Shown here piece after piece: positions 22,619-34,367 of a DNA stretch of 64,000 nucleotides. Source of the stretch: Prostheceraeus crozeri (lineage: Eukaryota; Platyhelminthes; Polycladida; Euryleptidae); NCBI GenBank assembly GCA_907163375.1, contig CAJQUW010004422.1, positions 1 through 64,000 on the forward strand, given 5' to 3'. Positions within the stretch are counted from its first letter, which is position 1. Each line of letters begins with the position of its first letter. Made by a program: the position numbers and the translations under genes. Under the pieces are notes generated by a model. The model was given only the letters and a program-made list of their open reading frames with translations, was not told the origin of the DNA and searched no databases.

Positions 22619-24919
22619 CTGAAATAAGAAAGTGCCATATCACTCAAGCGAAATTCTTTTCTGATTTTAAAAAATTTTTAAAATTTCTTCGGTGAATTTA
22701 TTTGTCACGAAAAATGAAAATGAAAGAATTATGTTGTTGAAATTATTTGTTAAATAGTGGTGTATCTTTTTTTGGACATCAGTGGCTCTGCTTATGGTTT
22801 TGGACATTTAAAACAATAGAAGTGATCACTTTTTATCTTTGAAATGGGCAATCTGGAACACCGGAATATCTAATAAGTTGATGCACTGAAGAATTCTCAT
22901 CAACCCCATTTGTTACAATGGGATCTATTTAACACCCTCTGCTCTTTGTTTCAAATAGACCGGCAGACCTTTATTAAAATGTATCTTTCAGGAATGTTTC
23001 CTTTGTTTTTTCATGGTGTAATTGCTATACGATCATCCAATCACGTTCTCGAAAATGCATTTACGAAAATGCTTCCGATAATCTCTATATTTCAGCATTT
23101 GTGGCATGATATAATTATAATAGATTCATGAGATGTGTTTACTTAGGCACTCAAAATTTATTTCTACTCATCAATTTAGAAATAATTTCTCACTACACTC
23201 ACTCAAATATCTTCATAATGCATTTGTAAATTTCAAAAGGATTTTCCTTGACTAAATTTGTTTATGTATTAATTTGTTACACCAACATCAAGGGTGTAGG
23301 CTAACAGTGATGAAATAATAACAATTTGTGTTATGATAACAATTCATCTTAAGCAATATTTAGGTCCTGAATGTGACGCTCTCATTTTCTCTTTGTTCAA
23401 TAAAACTTGGAAATGCATTTCAGATGGGCTTGTGTCAATTACTGATGAAATGCAACTGATTACATTACAATTTAGTCCGTTCAATTCAGTTACACTTTAT
23501 TTACTTTCTAAGTACTTCAGATAATTACCGGCACTATGAATCTTCTCATACAATTGTTCCCTGAAAAAACAGATCACTCGTAGCATCGATGTTAAATTAC
23601 CGCCGTTTTATTCTTCCACGAAGTGTTTTCGCCTTACATGTCTCTACCAAGATTCAAACTGAAGATGTGGTGATATCGAGACTACCTCTGCTAAGATTGA
23701 AATATCTAAAGCGATGCTTCTAGAAGAATTTATTTGCCTTTCTTTTCCAAGTAAGAAGCTAAGTAATACCTGTGTTTACATTTTCCGATCAGCAATTTAG
23801 TTTGTGGAAAAGGAATATTATGACAACGCATTATTGACGACGATAGTAAAGTAGGTTAATTTAGGCTGCTTGCTAAGTGAATATTTAGCAGTGATGAATG
23901 ACTGAAATAATTGAAATTGCTGTTCAATTAGATGGCTAAAAATAATGTATATAATTGATTACAATTGATAATTACAGTTAATGTAATTAGTTATCAAAAA
24001 GGTCAGTGAAGGTTCTATGTTAGACATCTACTGATCGTGGTTATCTACAAATAAGATCACTGAGTAATGTCTTATGCTTAAGTTGGTTATTGTACTCGCA
24101 TTTAATAACTTCGCTAATTGATGATCAAAATAAGAGCTGTCACAATGAACATAAAAAGGGATAGAATTTCTTGTATGTGTGGTATGATATCTCTAATATG
24201 CATCTTATTGTTTAACACATTATACACTGCTTCAATAATCATACATGATTAATTTTTTTTAAAATATATCTTTGTTTTTCATTTCTGACTAAGGTGCATG
24301 TAGAGGATAGCGAGAGAAATATTGCTAATGCCAAAAGTTGATACACACCAATATGACTCAGTCCTTAATATTAGAAAGTTGTTATAAAATAAATTGTTAT
24401 TTCATTAATTGTTCAAATTCTTAGTTTTATTTCTTCTTTTCAAACTCAAAGCGAAAAATGGAAAGCGGCTGAAAATATGTTGTTTAGGAAAAGATTATTT
24501 TTAATTTGGTCTGACGGATGAGATAGAAATTGACATACTTTTACACTTCTAAAAACACTTCCTAAACTCTTCCATGCTCTCTAAGAGGCTAGTGGACGTC
24601 AATTAGTTTATTAACAATACACTCAGTCCACTTCTTTCTGCAATTGACCAGTTACGAGATCGTGATTGAGATTCTTCAGATATTTTTATCATCATTCGTG
24701 AACTGATAAAGTGGGATTTATTGGACAATTCCATTTGTTCGTACGTTACATTTTGCAACATATTTATGTGTATATATTTTGATAGAAGAAGGATAATTAT
24801 TAGCAACTGTTGCAATGCACCTGCAAATACTTGTCGTCAATACGTGCAAACTTGATTCTTTCATATTTTCATATATGTATATATATATCATAAGTAATCG
24901 CCATGAGACTTAATAATAA
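22619..24919. other. Intronic sequence, no feature
   Basis: First part of the 6.1-kb PhyH intron. Open frames here are short, AT-driven and unsupported. Confidence 0.4.
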
Positions 24920-24963
24920 AGATAAATTAAAAAAATCAACGTAGTCTCAAGATAGAATTGTTT

Positions 24964-25000
24964 ATTCACGAATTTTCGTCTAAGACTTCATCAGGTGAAC
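24964..25000 (-). ncRNA. Hammerhead-like motif, left arm
   Basis: Mirror copy of the motif at 25045-25081 and identical in sequence, read on the minus strand. Both strands of this locus would therefore transcribe a self-cleaving-type motif. Confidence 0.65.
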
Positions 25001-25044
25001 GAAGTAATTACATCGTTCACATTTACATCGATCACATTTACTTC

Positions 25045-25081
25045 GTTCACCTGATGAAGTCTTAGACGAAAATTCGTGAAT
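25045..25081 (+). ncRNA. Hammerhead-like motif, right arm
   Basis: In order: stem I strand GTTCAC, core CTGATGA, one extra A, stem II GTC-TTA-GAC, GAA, palindromic stem III AATT, the cleavage-type C at 25075, and stem I strand GTGAAT. The six stem I pairs close with one G-U. All invariant type I hammerhead bases are present. The extra A between the core and stem II is non-canonical. It is the best preserved motif in this window. Confidence 0.7.
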
Positions 25082-25125
25082 AAACAATTCTATCTTGAGA
25101 CTACGTTGATTTTTTTAATTTATCT

Positions 25126-25174
25126 GTATATATATATATATATATATATATACACTGTATATATATATATATAT
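25126..25174. repeat. (TA)n microsatellite
   Basis: Two runs of TA repeats, interrupted by CACTG, abut the right arm of the palindrome. Another short (TA)n stretch lies at 24877-24889 on its left side. Confidence 0.9.
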
Positions 25175-27129
25175 CATGGAGAAAAAAATGTTCAAATTCA
25201 CCGTTCGTACGTTTCACTCAGGCGATACGAAAAACACGTACCATTATGCTATCAACATTATCTGCTCTCCTATAAATAATAGAAAGCAAATGTTTCCCAG
25301 AAATATAATTGATGATCCACTTTAGTGCGCGAATGCATAGTTGTTATGATCAAGCAACTGGATGAGCTTCACGATGCATCTAAAAAACGTTCCTACGTTA
25401 CATAGTAAAGATGATCATTTCAGCACTATCCCTAAATTGATTGATAACATCACAAAAAAACATTGGTCGCAATCCCAAACAAGCATCTGAATATATGTGC
25501 ATTACCTTAGCATTATATAACATCATGTTAACTTACAAGTAGTGTGCATCAGTAGTAACTATAGGAACACTCCAAGTAGGCATGTTTCTCAACATCACAC
25601 ATCTGCATCACAGCATTTAGCAAATGCTCTCATGTATGGACAACACTCAGTAGCATTCATTGGATTCTATGAGAATCTCTGAACATGGTGCGGACGAAAT
25701 TTACAGAGATTCCAAAATACTATTTTGAACTTTTAATTTTAAGGAAGGCAATGATTATCCACAAACATCCTCAGCCGGCCTCAACTTCGAGTTCACTAAT
25801 TTGCCCGTCACATAAAGTGTCTGTTAGTCAATGCTACTTGGACATGTTTGCATCATCATAACAACCAAATTTTATTACCTCTTCCTTGTCAACTTATGAA
25901 TAGCTGCGGATAAATATTTGGGAGCGATGGAAATGCTTCATGCAATTCAGCAAGGCAGGCAATATACTTCATTTATAGTCGAGTTTATGCCTTTGAACTT
26001 CTTTACTAGTTGGTTGGTTAGGCATTTTTAGACATGGGCCATTTTTTAGGCTATATGCCTATACTCTTCAAGGTTCCATAATTCCTTTGCACGTGAACTT
26101 CTTTCTGTTGAGGATGGTTTCGCTTCATTCGAAATCATTTTCCACGCTTGGATAAACTCACTCATTCATAAACACCATTCATTCGATAGGCATGGTGAAA
26201 GCGCGGCCATATATAAGACACTTACTATTGCTGTGTATTTCATAATAAATATTAGAGTCGGTGCGTGATGTTGTCCAATAAAGTCACATAACCTATCGAA
26301 TCGGCGTCACTAACCATCAGACGCAGTCACCTAGATATCTCATAGTCATAGCACGCACGACTATCTTCAAAGGAGATTGTCAGAACGGAGTAAAGCACGG
26401 CTGTTGGTACAAGCTGTTTCCGAATAGGCCTATAATCGTTCGTACGTTACACAATGGCGCTGTGTCGCATTGCAACGAAAGATGCACGAATGACCTAGAG
26501 TGCAGTTGCATTTGTTATTAAGGGGATAAACTAAGATATTCCCAATTTTAAATAAAAATCGTCAATTAATCTATTCACAATTCAAATAAATTATAGTTTG
26601 CGTTCATACGTTGCATTTTGGAAATTGCTTTTCATGCGACCTTGGATCGAAAGTAAATGTTAGCACATGATATCAACTACTACCATGGCAACACGTAATA
26701 CACAATATATTCTTAAGCGCAATAACGTAATAAAAAGTCGACTGACATATCTTTTATGGAAATTATGCGATTTTTCTGACATTTTCGAGGATGATCATAA
26801 AATCTAAAAATAGGATGGTTTCTGATCGTAATACGCAATAATCGACTCCAGAAATGAAAAACTCAGATAATTTTGATATAGAAAACACTAAAAGAAATGC
26901 ATTAATGATCTATTTGATTTTTCCACTCCATGTCCCATTTCACGTGGAATTGCCCTATAGCGAATTCTAGTCAGCGATGCATTGGAGCTGAAATTTGAAA
27001 TTGAGAATATCAAATTGAAATTTCAATCAGCTGTTTGAGTTATAGCACAATACTTAATGCAATTCATTGGTAGCTTTACGTGAACTCATCTTTCTAAGGG
27101 AATTTCGATTTACGTTGCCAAAGGTGACG
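25175..27129. other. Intronic sequence, no gene
   Basis: The word GTTCGTACGTTACA appears at 24737 and 26438, and in variant form at 25203. No transposon boundary could be built from it. No exon or RNA was recognised. Confidence 0.4.
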
Positions 27130-28456
27130 TACAGATTGTTTCATAAAAAATGGATCACCCTTAAACATCGCCTTAACTTCAACTTTGTCTAACTCTCCCA
27201 AACTTGAACGAATTTCTCTGAAATTTGGAAGATATGTCAGTTGTGCTTACTAATATCATTGTTGGAAATTTCAAGCATGAATATTGAGCTGTTTTCATGT
27301 TATAGATAAAAAAGTAGTAGATAATTTGATCTTCATTTGGCAATGTTACACAAAATCATACCTCACTCTTATAAAATTACATTTGTTTCCTTTGTTATGT
27401 AATATGTTGTTCTACAACCCAAAAGCTATCAAGCAAAACAAAAATAAAGAAAATCGGTCAATCAGAGCCAGTATAGCACCATTATTCATCAACAATAATG
27501 TAACTGCTACATGTGATTAACTGGACTTCATGTTCCATAGCTTCCTGACTTCGTTGCGGTGGTGTTGGCAGCACACCTGATTGCTTTCAGCTAGAAATCT
27601 ATCTCTTACCGGTTGAAAACAATACAAAGCACAAATGAACAATAACGAGATCGCATTCACAAAAGGCAAAATGTCAGCCTTGCTAGAACTAGGGTTTTCT
27701 TTGCAAGCTACAAGCAAGCGACTAAATGTCCCTTACACAAATGCATCGATGGCATAATGATGATTTTCGACTCTGTCGTAAAGAGGGCTCTGGCCGTCCA
27801 CGCAAAACATCCAAACGTACAGACCGCCTAATTTTGAGATTTGTTAAAGTTGATCCAAGTCTCTCGTTAACTGAGATGGCTGCACTAGACTCGTCTATTT
27901 CTAAGTCCACTATTCGTAGAAGACTCATTGAGTCGAATTTCAAGAGCTGTAAGAGCCCTCTCAGATCGAATTATCAGATCAGCATACAAAAAGACGTCTC
28001 AGATCGGCAATGAGTCATTGTCACTGGCGAAATCAATGGGATCGGGTTGTCTGGTCTGATGAGGCATCAGTCCGTCTGGAGGATAGTGATTGTCGATTGA
28101 GATTATGGATAAAATCTGATCAGGAAATCTGTCGTTCACTGCTACCTACAGATGGCGTATCACAACTTACGTCACTGTTAAAAAGAGAGTGGAGAAAGTT
28201 AGATCAGTCAAAAATCAACGATATCATCGAATCAATGCCTAGACGAATTGGTAATGTCATTGACAATAAGGGTAGGGCCACAAAGTATTAGCTTCTTAAG
28301 AACCGTTACTGTATCATAGCTTATCAGATTATATAAGGACATTTAAATATATTAGGGACATGAAATAACATGAAAAATGCTTTCTGTATCATACTCGTAC
28401 TTATGTTTTATTTAGTCAAATTTTAGGATGATCCACTTTTTGTGAAACGGACTGTA
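27130..28456 (+). mobile_element. Tc1-type transposon, internally deleted
   Basis: TA at 27130-27131 and 28455-28456 flanks a 1,323-bp element starting CAGATTGTTTCATAAAAAAT and ending (reverse complement) CAGTCCGTTTCACAAAAAGT. It is the same family as the 1,666-bp copy at 60976-62641 and very similar to it along shared parts. About 345 bp covering the centre of the catalytic domain are missing. It inserted into a PhyH intron and cannot encode active transposase. Confidence 0.92.
27635..28291 (+). pseudogene. Tc1 transposase, frameshifted and deleted
   Basis: The protein starts MNNNEIAFTKGKMSALLELG. Two bases are missing, compared with the other copy, where VHRWHNDDFRL should begin (near 27745), which shifts the frame. 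The DNA-binding region then resumes with KTSKRTDRLILRFVKVDPSL. A second shift is near 27960-28010. WSDEASVRLEDSDCRLRLWI gives the first catalytic Asp. The frame then jumps from SDQEI directly to CRSLLPTDGVSQLTSLL, skipping the second Asp and the Glu, and ends IDNKGRATKY. It can be read only by comparison with the minus-strand copy at 61133-62138. Confidence 0.9.
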
Positions 28457-28702
28457 TATTAATGACGGAGAAATCTACCCGTTCGATTTTATGGGAATCT
28501 TGTTCATTGGTTTTGTGAGGCAATATAATACCGTTTAAATGGTTGACACGATCGGTTTCATGAAAAACCAGGTTATTGTGAGAAGCATGCACATGTCATT
28601 GGCATTTATGTTACTCCGTCGATTCAGGTCCTATTTTTTCTTTTTTTTAGAAAATTGCAATTGCATTTTGTCTTGATCACAAGGAAAGGCATTGAACCTC
28701 AC

Positions 28703-28868
28703 CTCTAAGAATGGAATGCAATGCCGACCGCAGTGGACATCAAGAATTCCAAGTTCCTTGTCTTCAAATATCTTCTGCTCTTTCTCCATCTGATGAATAT
28801 CATCCAGAACGAATCGCTTGGCATCTAGCACAGTACTCCGATCAATGCAGCCACGAATGAAAATGTAT
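28703..28868 (-). CDS. PhyH gene, N-terminal exon
   Basis: A 166-nt exon with acceptor CCTCTACCACAG and donor GTGAGG. It reads YIFIRGCIDRSTVLDAKRFV, LDDIHQMEKEQKIFEDKELG and ILDVHCGRHCIPFLE. The opening matches the usual PhyH start (D-G-Y-x-x-I-R-G-x-I-D), where the chain enters the fold. It is entered in phase 2 and left in phase 0. A GC-poor 6-kb intron follows. Confidence 0.9.
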
Positions 28869-31800
28869 CTGTGGTAGAGGACGAAGCCAGAAATAAAGCC
28901 TGCTGTGCAGTGTAACAATATGTGAGGTAAAAGTTCGAACCAATTTGTAGTCAATCAAATTATAACCACAGATTGCTATTATAGTCAGTTATTTGGTAAT
29001 TTCTGCAAAACGTTATAGAAAGTACATCTCACATGTGGTACTATGCAGGTACTAAAAATAGCTCATTTGATGAAATCGAAGCTGCTGTTACATTCGCGAT
29101 GTAATTAGTGCTGCGTAGCTACTCTGCCTGATCATGAATGATGTGATATTATTGCTTTAATAATTGTTGTCATTACAGGCTAATTCATTGTCATAAAATA
29201 GATTTTTGATGTTTTTATCTAATGAAAATGTTGGTGTCTGCAGAGACGATATCATTGTGCAAGCAGTTTCAATTAAATACATGAAATCAATGAAATTTCA
29301 TGAACAGAATGAACAGACTGATTTATTTTTAGGCCAAATTGTCTCAGGCTAGCTACATCTTGTTGGTAGCGTACGTAAAGTCTTTTCTCATCTCCATTAG
29401 ATCTTCGAAACCTTCTAAGAATTTACATTCCATGGCTTTTAAGGAAAAATTGCAACTACACAAAATTTAGTATTTCGATTTTAGCTTCTCGGAGTCTCAC
29501 CATAGTAGAGATTCTCCTGACCGTACGAATCGCGTAATCTATTCAATCAAATCAAAACTTGAGGTCATCTTTTTTCATTTTTTTCAATTAAAAAATTTCT
29601 TGGTGGATAATCTAATGAAGGAGGCAAAATTGTAATTAAGTACAAAATATGTCTGTCACATGTTTAACAATACCTTTACAGAAGAAATCCTATTCATGTA
29701 TATTTTCCTGACTGAAGATGCTTTCTTGCAAATGACTAGGCTAATTCCAAGCTAGCACCGCAGATAGTGAGATCAATTAAATACATCTTTAAATACGAGT
29801 TACATACAAACGCAAAGTACCTAAGTTTTGTTCTCGTAATTGACTCAGTATGCTGCTGATGCGCCTTGAGAATTAACAGCGGAACACTCAAAGAACCATG
29901 GTAGTAGTCACTAATGCTCTGATAGATCTACATTTACTGCATTTACCTGTTTTATGAACTTTTACTTGTTACTTGTAGTGTTCATCCTTTTGTAAAACCC
30001 TTTTTTCTTGAAATAGTGTTTCTTGGTACCTCGAGCCTTCGCCTCTCGGTGATGAAAAACCTGTCGAAATTTCAGTCACATTCTATTTGCATGTTTCAGA
30101 TTTAGAATTAGTCGAACTCCAAATATTCAGAACTGTGCAAAAGTCACGACAAACCAATTGTATTTAATGGACATCATTCACATTTCATATATGATAAGAG
30201 CATCTAGCGTATATAGCCAATTGCCCCCTGTTCAAAGTTGTTTTGTAGATATTTCAATCATTGAACGGATAGAATAGTTATTTACACAACAAGTGCAAAG
30301 TATCCAGCTTTATTGCATTTTTTGAGATCAACATGTTTATGCACAAGCCCGAAGGGCGAGGGCATAGTTTGTTGATCGAGAAAAATGCAATTAAGCTGGA
30401 TATCTTTGCACGAGTTCTGTAAGTAACTTTATATTTCACAGAACTACCAGAATCTATGATCATGATCCTAAACATGATGTGAAAATCAAACCAAAGCAAT
30501 TTTGAAATCAGATAGTCTGCTTCTCTGTCCATTGTACATGTACATGCAGATTTATCTCATCAACAACCAGTCATCAACAAACAGTCAAGCCAATCGGTTA
30601 GTTCAGGCTACAGGTCGCAGCGTCAATCAATGGTAACTGATTTTTTGAGCATCGATGGATACTAGGTAGCTTTCCTGTATTTTCTATACTGGACATTCAA
30701 ATGTCAACAGTTTGGTCGCAATCTCGCCTTGAAAATCGGCCAAATCTACGTTTGGGAGCGTCTGTAGACGACAGCGTTTACGTCATCATCACGGGACACA
30801 TGACAATTGAAAATTCAACAAATTTAACATGTTTTCATCGTACAGTTTTCTCAAATTCAACTCCAACTCTGAGAAAGCATCTATTGAAAAAAACAATGAC
30901 TTTTCCTTTCGACGAGCCTGCAGACAAGAGTTTTGAGAAATTTCTAATTCTTAAACTTGGAATACAAAGCTTTAGTGAATGTCTCGACCTCATGAGAAGA
31001 TCTAACGCTTCATCTCAATACCAATTCGAGCAGAGGCGAAGAAAGATTTTTGAGGGTCAAAATCGCGCCAAATTGTGCAGTTATTCACGCTTAGGAAGGA
31101 ATATGGGGTCTAACATTTTCTGACAGTCAATTTAAGGGCAAAATGGAAAAAACTGTCGATCCGTTCATATCAATTTCAACATGGGATTTTCACTGCAGCT
31201 CTTCAAAGATAAAACATGGATTTTGGCCCTTTTTCAACTGTCGCCAACAGAGTTTGCAGTCTACGACACTCAAACTAGGATATATTAGAATTGAGGGCAT
31301 CATACAAAAGTGTATTGTTGAATTTCAGTGATTCGCCCATTGACATGGGTGTGAGAATTTTTCAAAAAAGACATAAAATTATGCTGTATTTTTTCTATGG
31401 CTAATAACCGGTGTAAAATGGAAACATTGAAAACACTAACGTACATGACATTTTGAGTTTTATATTTCTAAAGGGCATGGAGCAAGTTTGGAAAAAAATA
31501 TTCTCAATAGAACCGCCTAAAATGAAGCATTTATGTCACTATAAAGTGACAATATTTGCGCCCATTTAATTAGTCATATCGAAAAATGGAGCATGGGAAG
31601 ATGAGCAGAATACGCAGATGTACTGTAATATACATTAAAATAATTTTTTGGAATGATCTAAACAAAAACATCATTCATTTAATGCAACCTGATATAAATT
31701 CATCTTCATTTATCTCTCATTTCTCGATTCCTTCCTCTTCAAATTGTGTGAATTGAGTATGCACGAGTATGCAATATCCAGTCATACAAGATATCAAAAT

Positions 31801-32235
31801 TTTACAAGATTTAGGTGTTACAGAAGTCGAGAAAACTTTCTATATATACTTTCAATAAAGACTGTTTATTGCACTCTTTGAAATTTATGCACACTTTGGA
31901 AAGCATAAACTATATTATGGAAGCAACAATCATAGAGATTATAGCACTGTGAAATATAAAATTTTATCGAATTGGCATCCTACGGGCGAGACAGCTCAAT
32001 AGGGAAACATTTTAAGCTTCAAATGAATCCATCTGCTTAGTCAATAGACCATCCTTGAGTAGAGATCAAAATTTCCAGCATGATATTGCAGTTCTTTGCA
32101 TTTTTATCAGTGCATTTGAAAAGTGGTTCTTCTACGGACAATCTGTGTATTGAATGTATTGAGATATCATTGTTGCTGAGTGAGAAGGGTTGTCCGCCGA
32201 TATTTCACATGTCATTTTTCTATGAAAGTCGTTTA
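28869..32235. other. Long intron segment, no supported gene
   Basis: First 3.4 kb of the 13.3-kb PhyH intron. The largest frame (30701-31123, plus strand, 140 codons) shows no domain, signal peptide or splice support and was not called. Two halves near 30,300-30,410 are inverted copies (TATCCAGCTTTATTGCATTT against AAATGCAATTAAGCTGGATA), a small foldback of about 55-bp arms. Confidence 0.4.
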
Positions 32236-32574
32236 TACAAGGTGTTTCAAAAGTAGGCTAACAGTTGATTTTGCCCTAGGAAATCTATGTTGACCGTTCT
32301 ATTGGCGATTTACACCTGAATCAGTCGATGGATATCCATGATCAGTCCAACATGAGCCATAGACTTCGAAGTAATTGCTACTATCATTTAGAAGTCTATG
32401 CAGTAGCATTCCATTGCAAAGGAATTTTGAAATCTATCATGGACAAGATATAGCACCAATCTGACATTACGTACATGGATATGTTCAATTAATTTGATTT
32501 GAATCAAACACTGTTAGTTTGACTTGAAGTGAATTAAACAAGCTTGAAGCTTTTTTGAATTTGCTGCTTCTGTC

Positions 32575-33642
32575 ATGTCAGGTCATCTAAAAGATGATCA
32601 GAGAAAATGGATTTTGAAATCCTTTTGGAAAAACAAGAATGCTGAAAAGGTGCGAATGGAATGGAGAGATGCCTTTCACAGCAATCCTCCATCAAGATTT
32701 GCTATTTATCGCATTCGAGATAAATTTGAAAAGACCGGTTCGGTAGAGAATGCACCGAAGTCAGGACGCCCTCGATCAGTTTCAATAACATCAAACGAGG
32801 AGCTAGTGGCCCAAACATTTGTTCAAAGTCCGAAGAAGTCAACAAGAAGAGCCTCATTGGAGATGGGACATTTCTCTAAGCTCTACTTGGAGACTGATGA
32901 GGAAAGTTGAGTTGAAACCATACCGACCCAGACTGTTGCAGCACCTTCTACCGGATGATGCTGAACGACGCTTGCAGTTTGCTGTGCTCATGTTGTCGGA
33001 AATTCGGGAGAACCCAGATTTGCTTGACAAGATAGTTTGGTCTGACGAAGCCAGTTTCAAACTATCAGGTCACGTAAATAGACATAACTGTGTCTACTGG
33101 TTCCCTGAAAATCCGCACATGGTATCAACAAATGAGCTGAACCAGCCTCGCTTAACCGTCTGGGCCGGTATGTCAAGCAACGGTGTGATTGGGCCAGTAT
33201 TTTTTGAAAGAACTGTGACGGCTGAGGTGTACCTTCAAATGCTCCAATCCTTTGCGATTCCTGAGATGCAGTCATTGAACAACTTCAATGAGCTGTACTT
33301 TCAGCAGGATGGTGCACCAGCGCATTTTGCAGTGAGTGTCAGAAGCTATCTGAATGACACTTTTCCAGGAAAGTGGATCGGGAGATGTGGTAGCATCCTT
33401 TGGCCTCCTCGCTCTCCCGATTCTAACTCCGATGGACTTTTTCTTTTGGGGGCGTTGTAAAGGTGAAAGTGTACGGACGAAAACCTCACACACTTTCTCA
33501 ACTCCGCTCCTACATCACAGATGCCTGTCAAGAGATCAGTGATGACAGGAACTTATGCAGAACTGTGTGCCACAGTGTGGCCGAAAGACTACAAGAATGT
33601 GCCGATGTCCATGGTGGACATTTTGAGCATTTGCGTTCGTGA
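32575..33642 (+). pseudogene. DD41D mariner-type transposase, two frameshifts
   Basis: Starts MSGHLKDDQRKWILKSFWKN. The N-terminal helix-turn-helix runs through RFAIYRIRDKFEKTGSVENA and PKSGRPRSVS. A frameshift near 32870 leads into WRLMRKVELKPYRPRLLQHL. The first catalytic Asp is in IVWSDEASFKLSGHVN and the second in LYFQQDGAPAHFAVSVRSYL. An extra T near 33421 shifts the frame inside SPD-LTPMDFFFWG, which holds the third Asp. With that repaired on paper, 41 residues separate the last two Asp, so it belongs to the DD41D branch of the IS630-Tc1-mariner superfamily. The end reads HGGHFEHLRS and TGA. The transposase is inactive as it stands. Confidence 0.9.
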
Positions 33643-33717
33643 ATTTTTGCAACTTTAAGTTGATTAATTTTTTGATATGTTGAATTGGCCTTGGTTATTC
33701 ATTTGTTCATTTTTTGT

Positions 33718-34016
33718 TAGGAAACCAAGCAAACAAAATGGTAGTTGTTTTAATGTTAATACCTTTATTAATTTCAGCCTCCTCTAGGCCATCGTCAGAA
33801 GCTTCTGACGATGGTCTAAGAGGAGGCTGGAATTAACAAAGGTGAAGGACATTTGGATGTCAGCTGTTCTTCCTTCTTCGCCTCCCTGTCTTGTGTTGAC
33901 GACAGCGTCTTCGTGCACCAGGCTGACGGGCGCGGAGGACATTCGAATGTCAGCTGTTCTTCCTTCTCCGCAGTAACACTGAAACAACTACTATCTTGTT
34001 TACATGGTTTCCTAAT
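33718..34016. mobile_element. PLE-like palindrome nested in the mariner
   Basis: Outer arms 33718-33759 and about 33975-34016 (TTAGGAAACCA.. and ..TGGTTTCCTAA) and inner arms 33761-33801 and 33802-33843 (centred on GAAGCTTC) form one long mirror repeat. About 130 extra bases are inserted in the right half. The extra piece holds two copies of GTCAGCTGTTCTTCCTTCT spaced 92 bp apart, each beside an ACATT(C/T)G(A/G)ATGT palindrome. A hammerhead-like motif is present in each half; the left one is the better preserved. Confidence 0.75.
33766..33798 (-). ncRNA. Hammerhead-like motif in nested palindrome
   Basis: On the minus strand: core CTGACGA, an extra T, stem II GGCCT/AGGCT around AGAGG, GAA, the palindrome ATTAAT and a cleavage-type A. 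The mirror copy at 33804-33837 on the plus strand has GGAA in place of GAAA and is decayed. Stem I was not convincing. Confidence 0.55.
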
Positions 34017-34323
34017 AATTTTTTTTGATAGATGTTGGATAGTTATTCGACTTCTCATGATCGGTATAGATTCAAATTGGGTTGTAGTGAAATATGTAGG
34101 CATGAAAACACTGGAGATCATGAGATATTTTAATATGATTTACGCGATGTCAAAGAGTATTGAATTTTTGCCCCTTACGAATACAAGGCATATTAGCTAT
34201 CTGTGGCATCGTGAAAAAGATTATTATGACATAGCTTATTAATCTATAGCATTAAGACATAGCTTTTCAAGGCCAATTTCTACTGTTAGCCTACTTTTGA
34301 AACACCTTGTATATCTCCAAATC

Positions 34324-34367
34324 CAAATAAGACGGCCTTAATTGCATAATTAAGGCCGTCTTATTTG
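34324..34367. repeat. Perfect 20-bp hairpin
   Basis: CAAATAAGACGGCCTTAATT is followed by the loop GCAT and the exact reverse complement. It lies 14 bp after the right end of the mariner element. Its role is unknown. It could be the whole of a tiny palindromic repeat or a scar. Confidence 0.85.

Larger units (their letters stand above)
24920..25125. mobile_element. Perfect 88-bp palindrome with two hammerhead motifs
   Basis: Arms 24920-25007 and 25038-25125 are exact reverse complements (88 bp, no mismatch) around a 30-base spacer that contains short repeats of CATCGTTCAC / TACATCGATCAC. Each arm carries a complete hammerhead-like motif, on opposite strands. There is no coding sequence. It resembles two PLE 3' termini joined in mirror image. 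The lack of any mismatch means either recent origin or ongoing correction between the arms. Confidence 0.85.
32236..34311 (+). mobile_element. Mariner-type (DD41D) transposon with nested insertion
   Basis: TA at 32236-32237 and 34310-34311 flanks 2,072 bp. The ends are CAAGGTGTTTCAAAAGTAGG in direct and inverted form, with at least 28 matching bases. Inside are a broken transposase gene (32575-33642) and, in its 3' flank, a palindromic insertion of about 300 bp (33718-34016). The terminal repeats are still nearly identical although the gene carries two frameshifts. It lies in the large PhyH intron. Confidence 0.92.

Noticed and set aside
24737-26451. Repeated word GTTCGTACGTTACA
   Set aside because: Only two exact occurrences and one variant, with no element ends around them.
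30701-31123. 140-codon open frame on the plus strand
   Set aside because: It has no domain, signal peptide, splice partner or poly(A) context, and its length is compatible with chance in 3.4 kb of intron.
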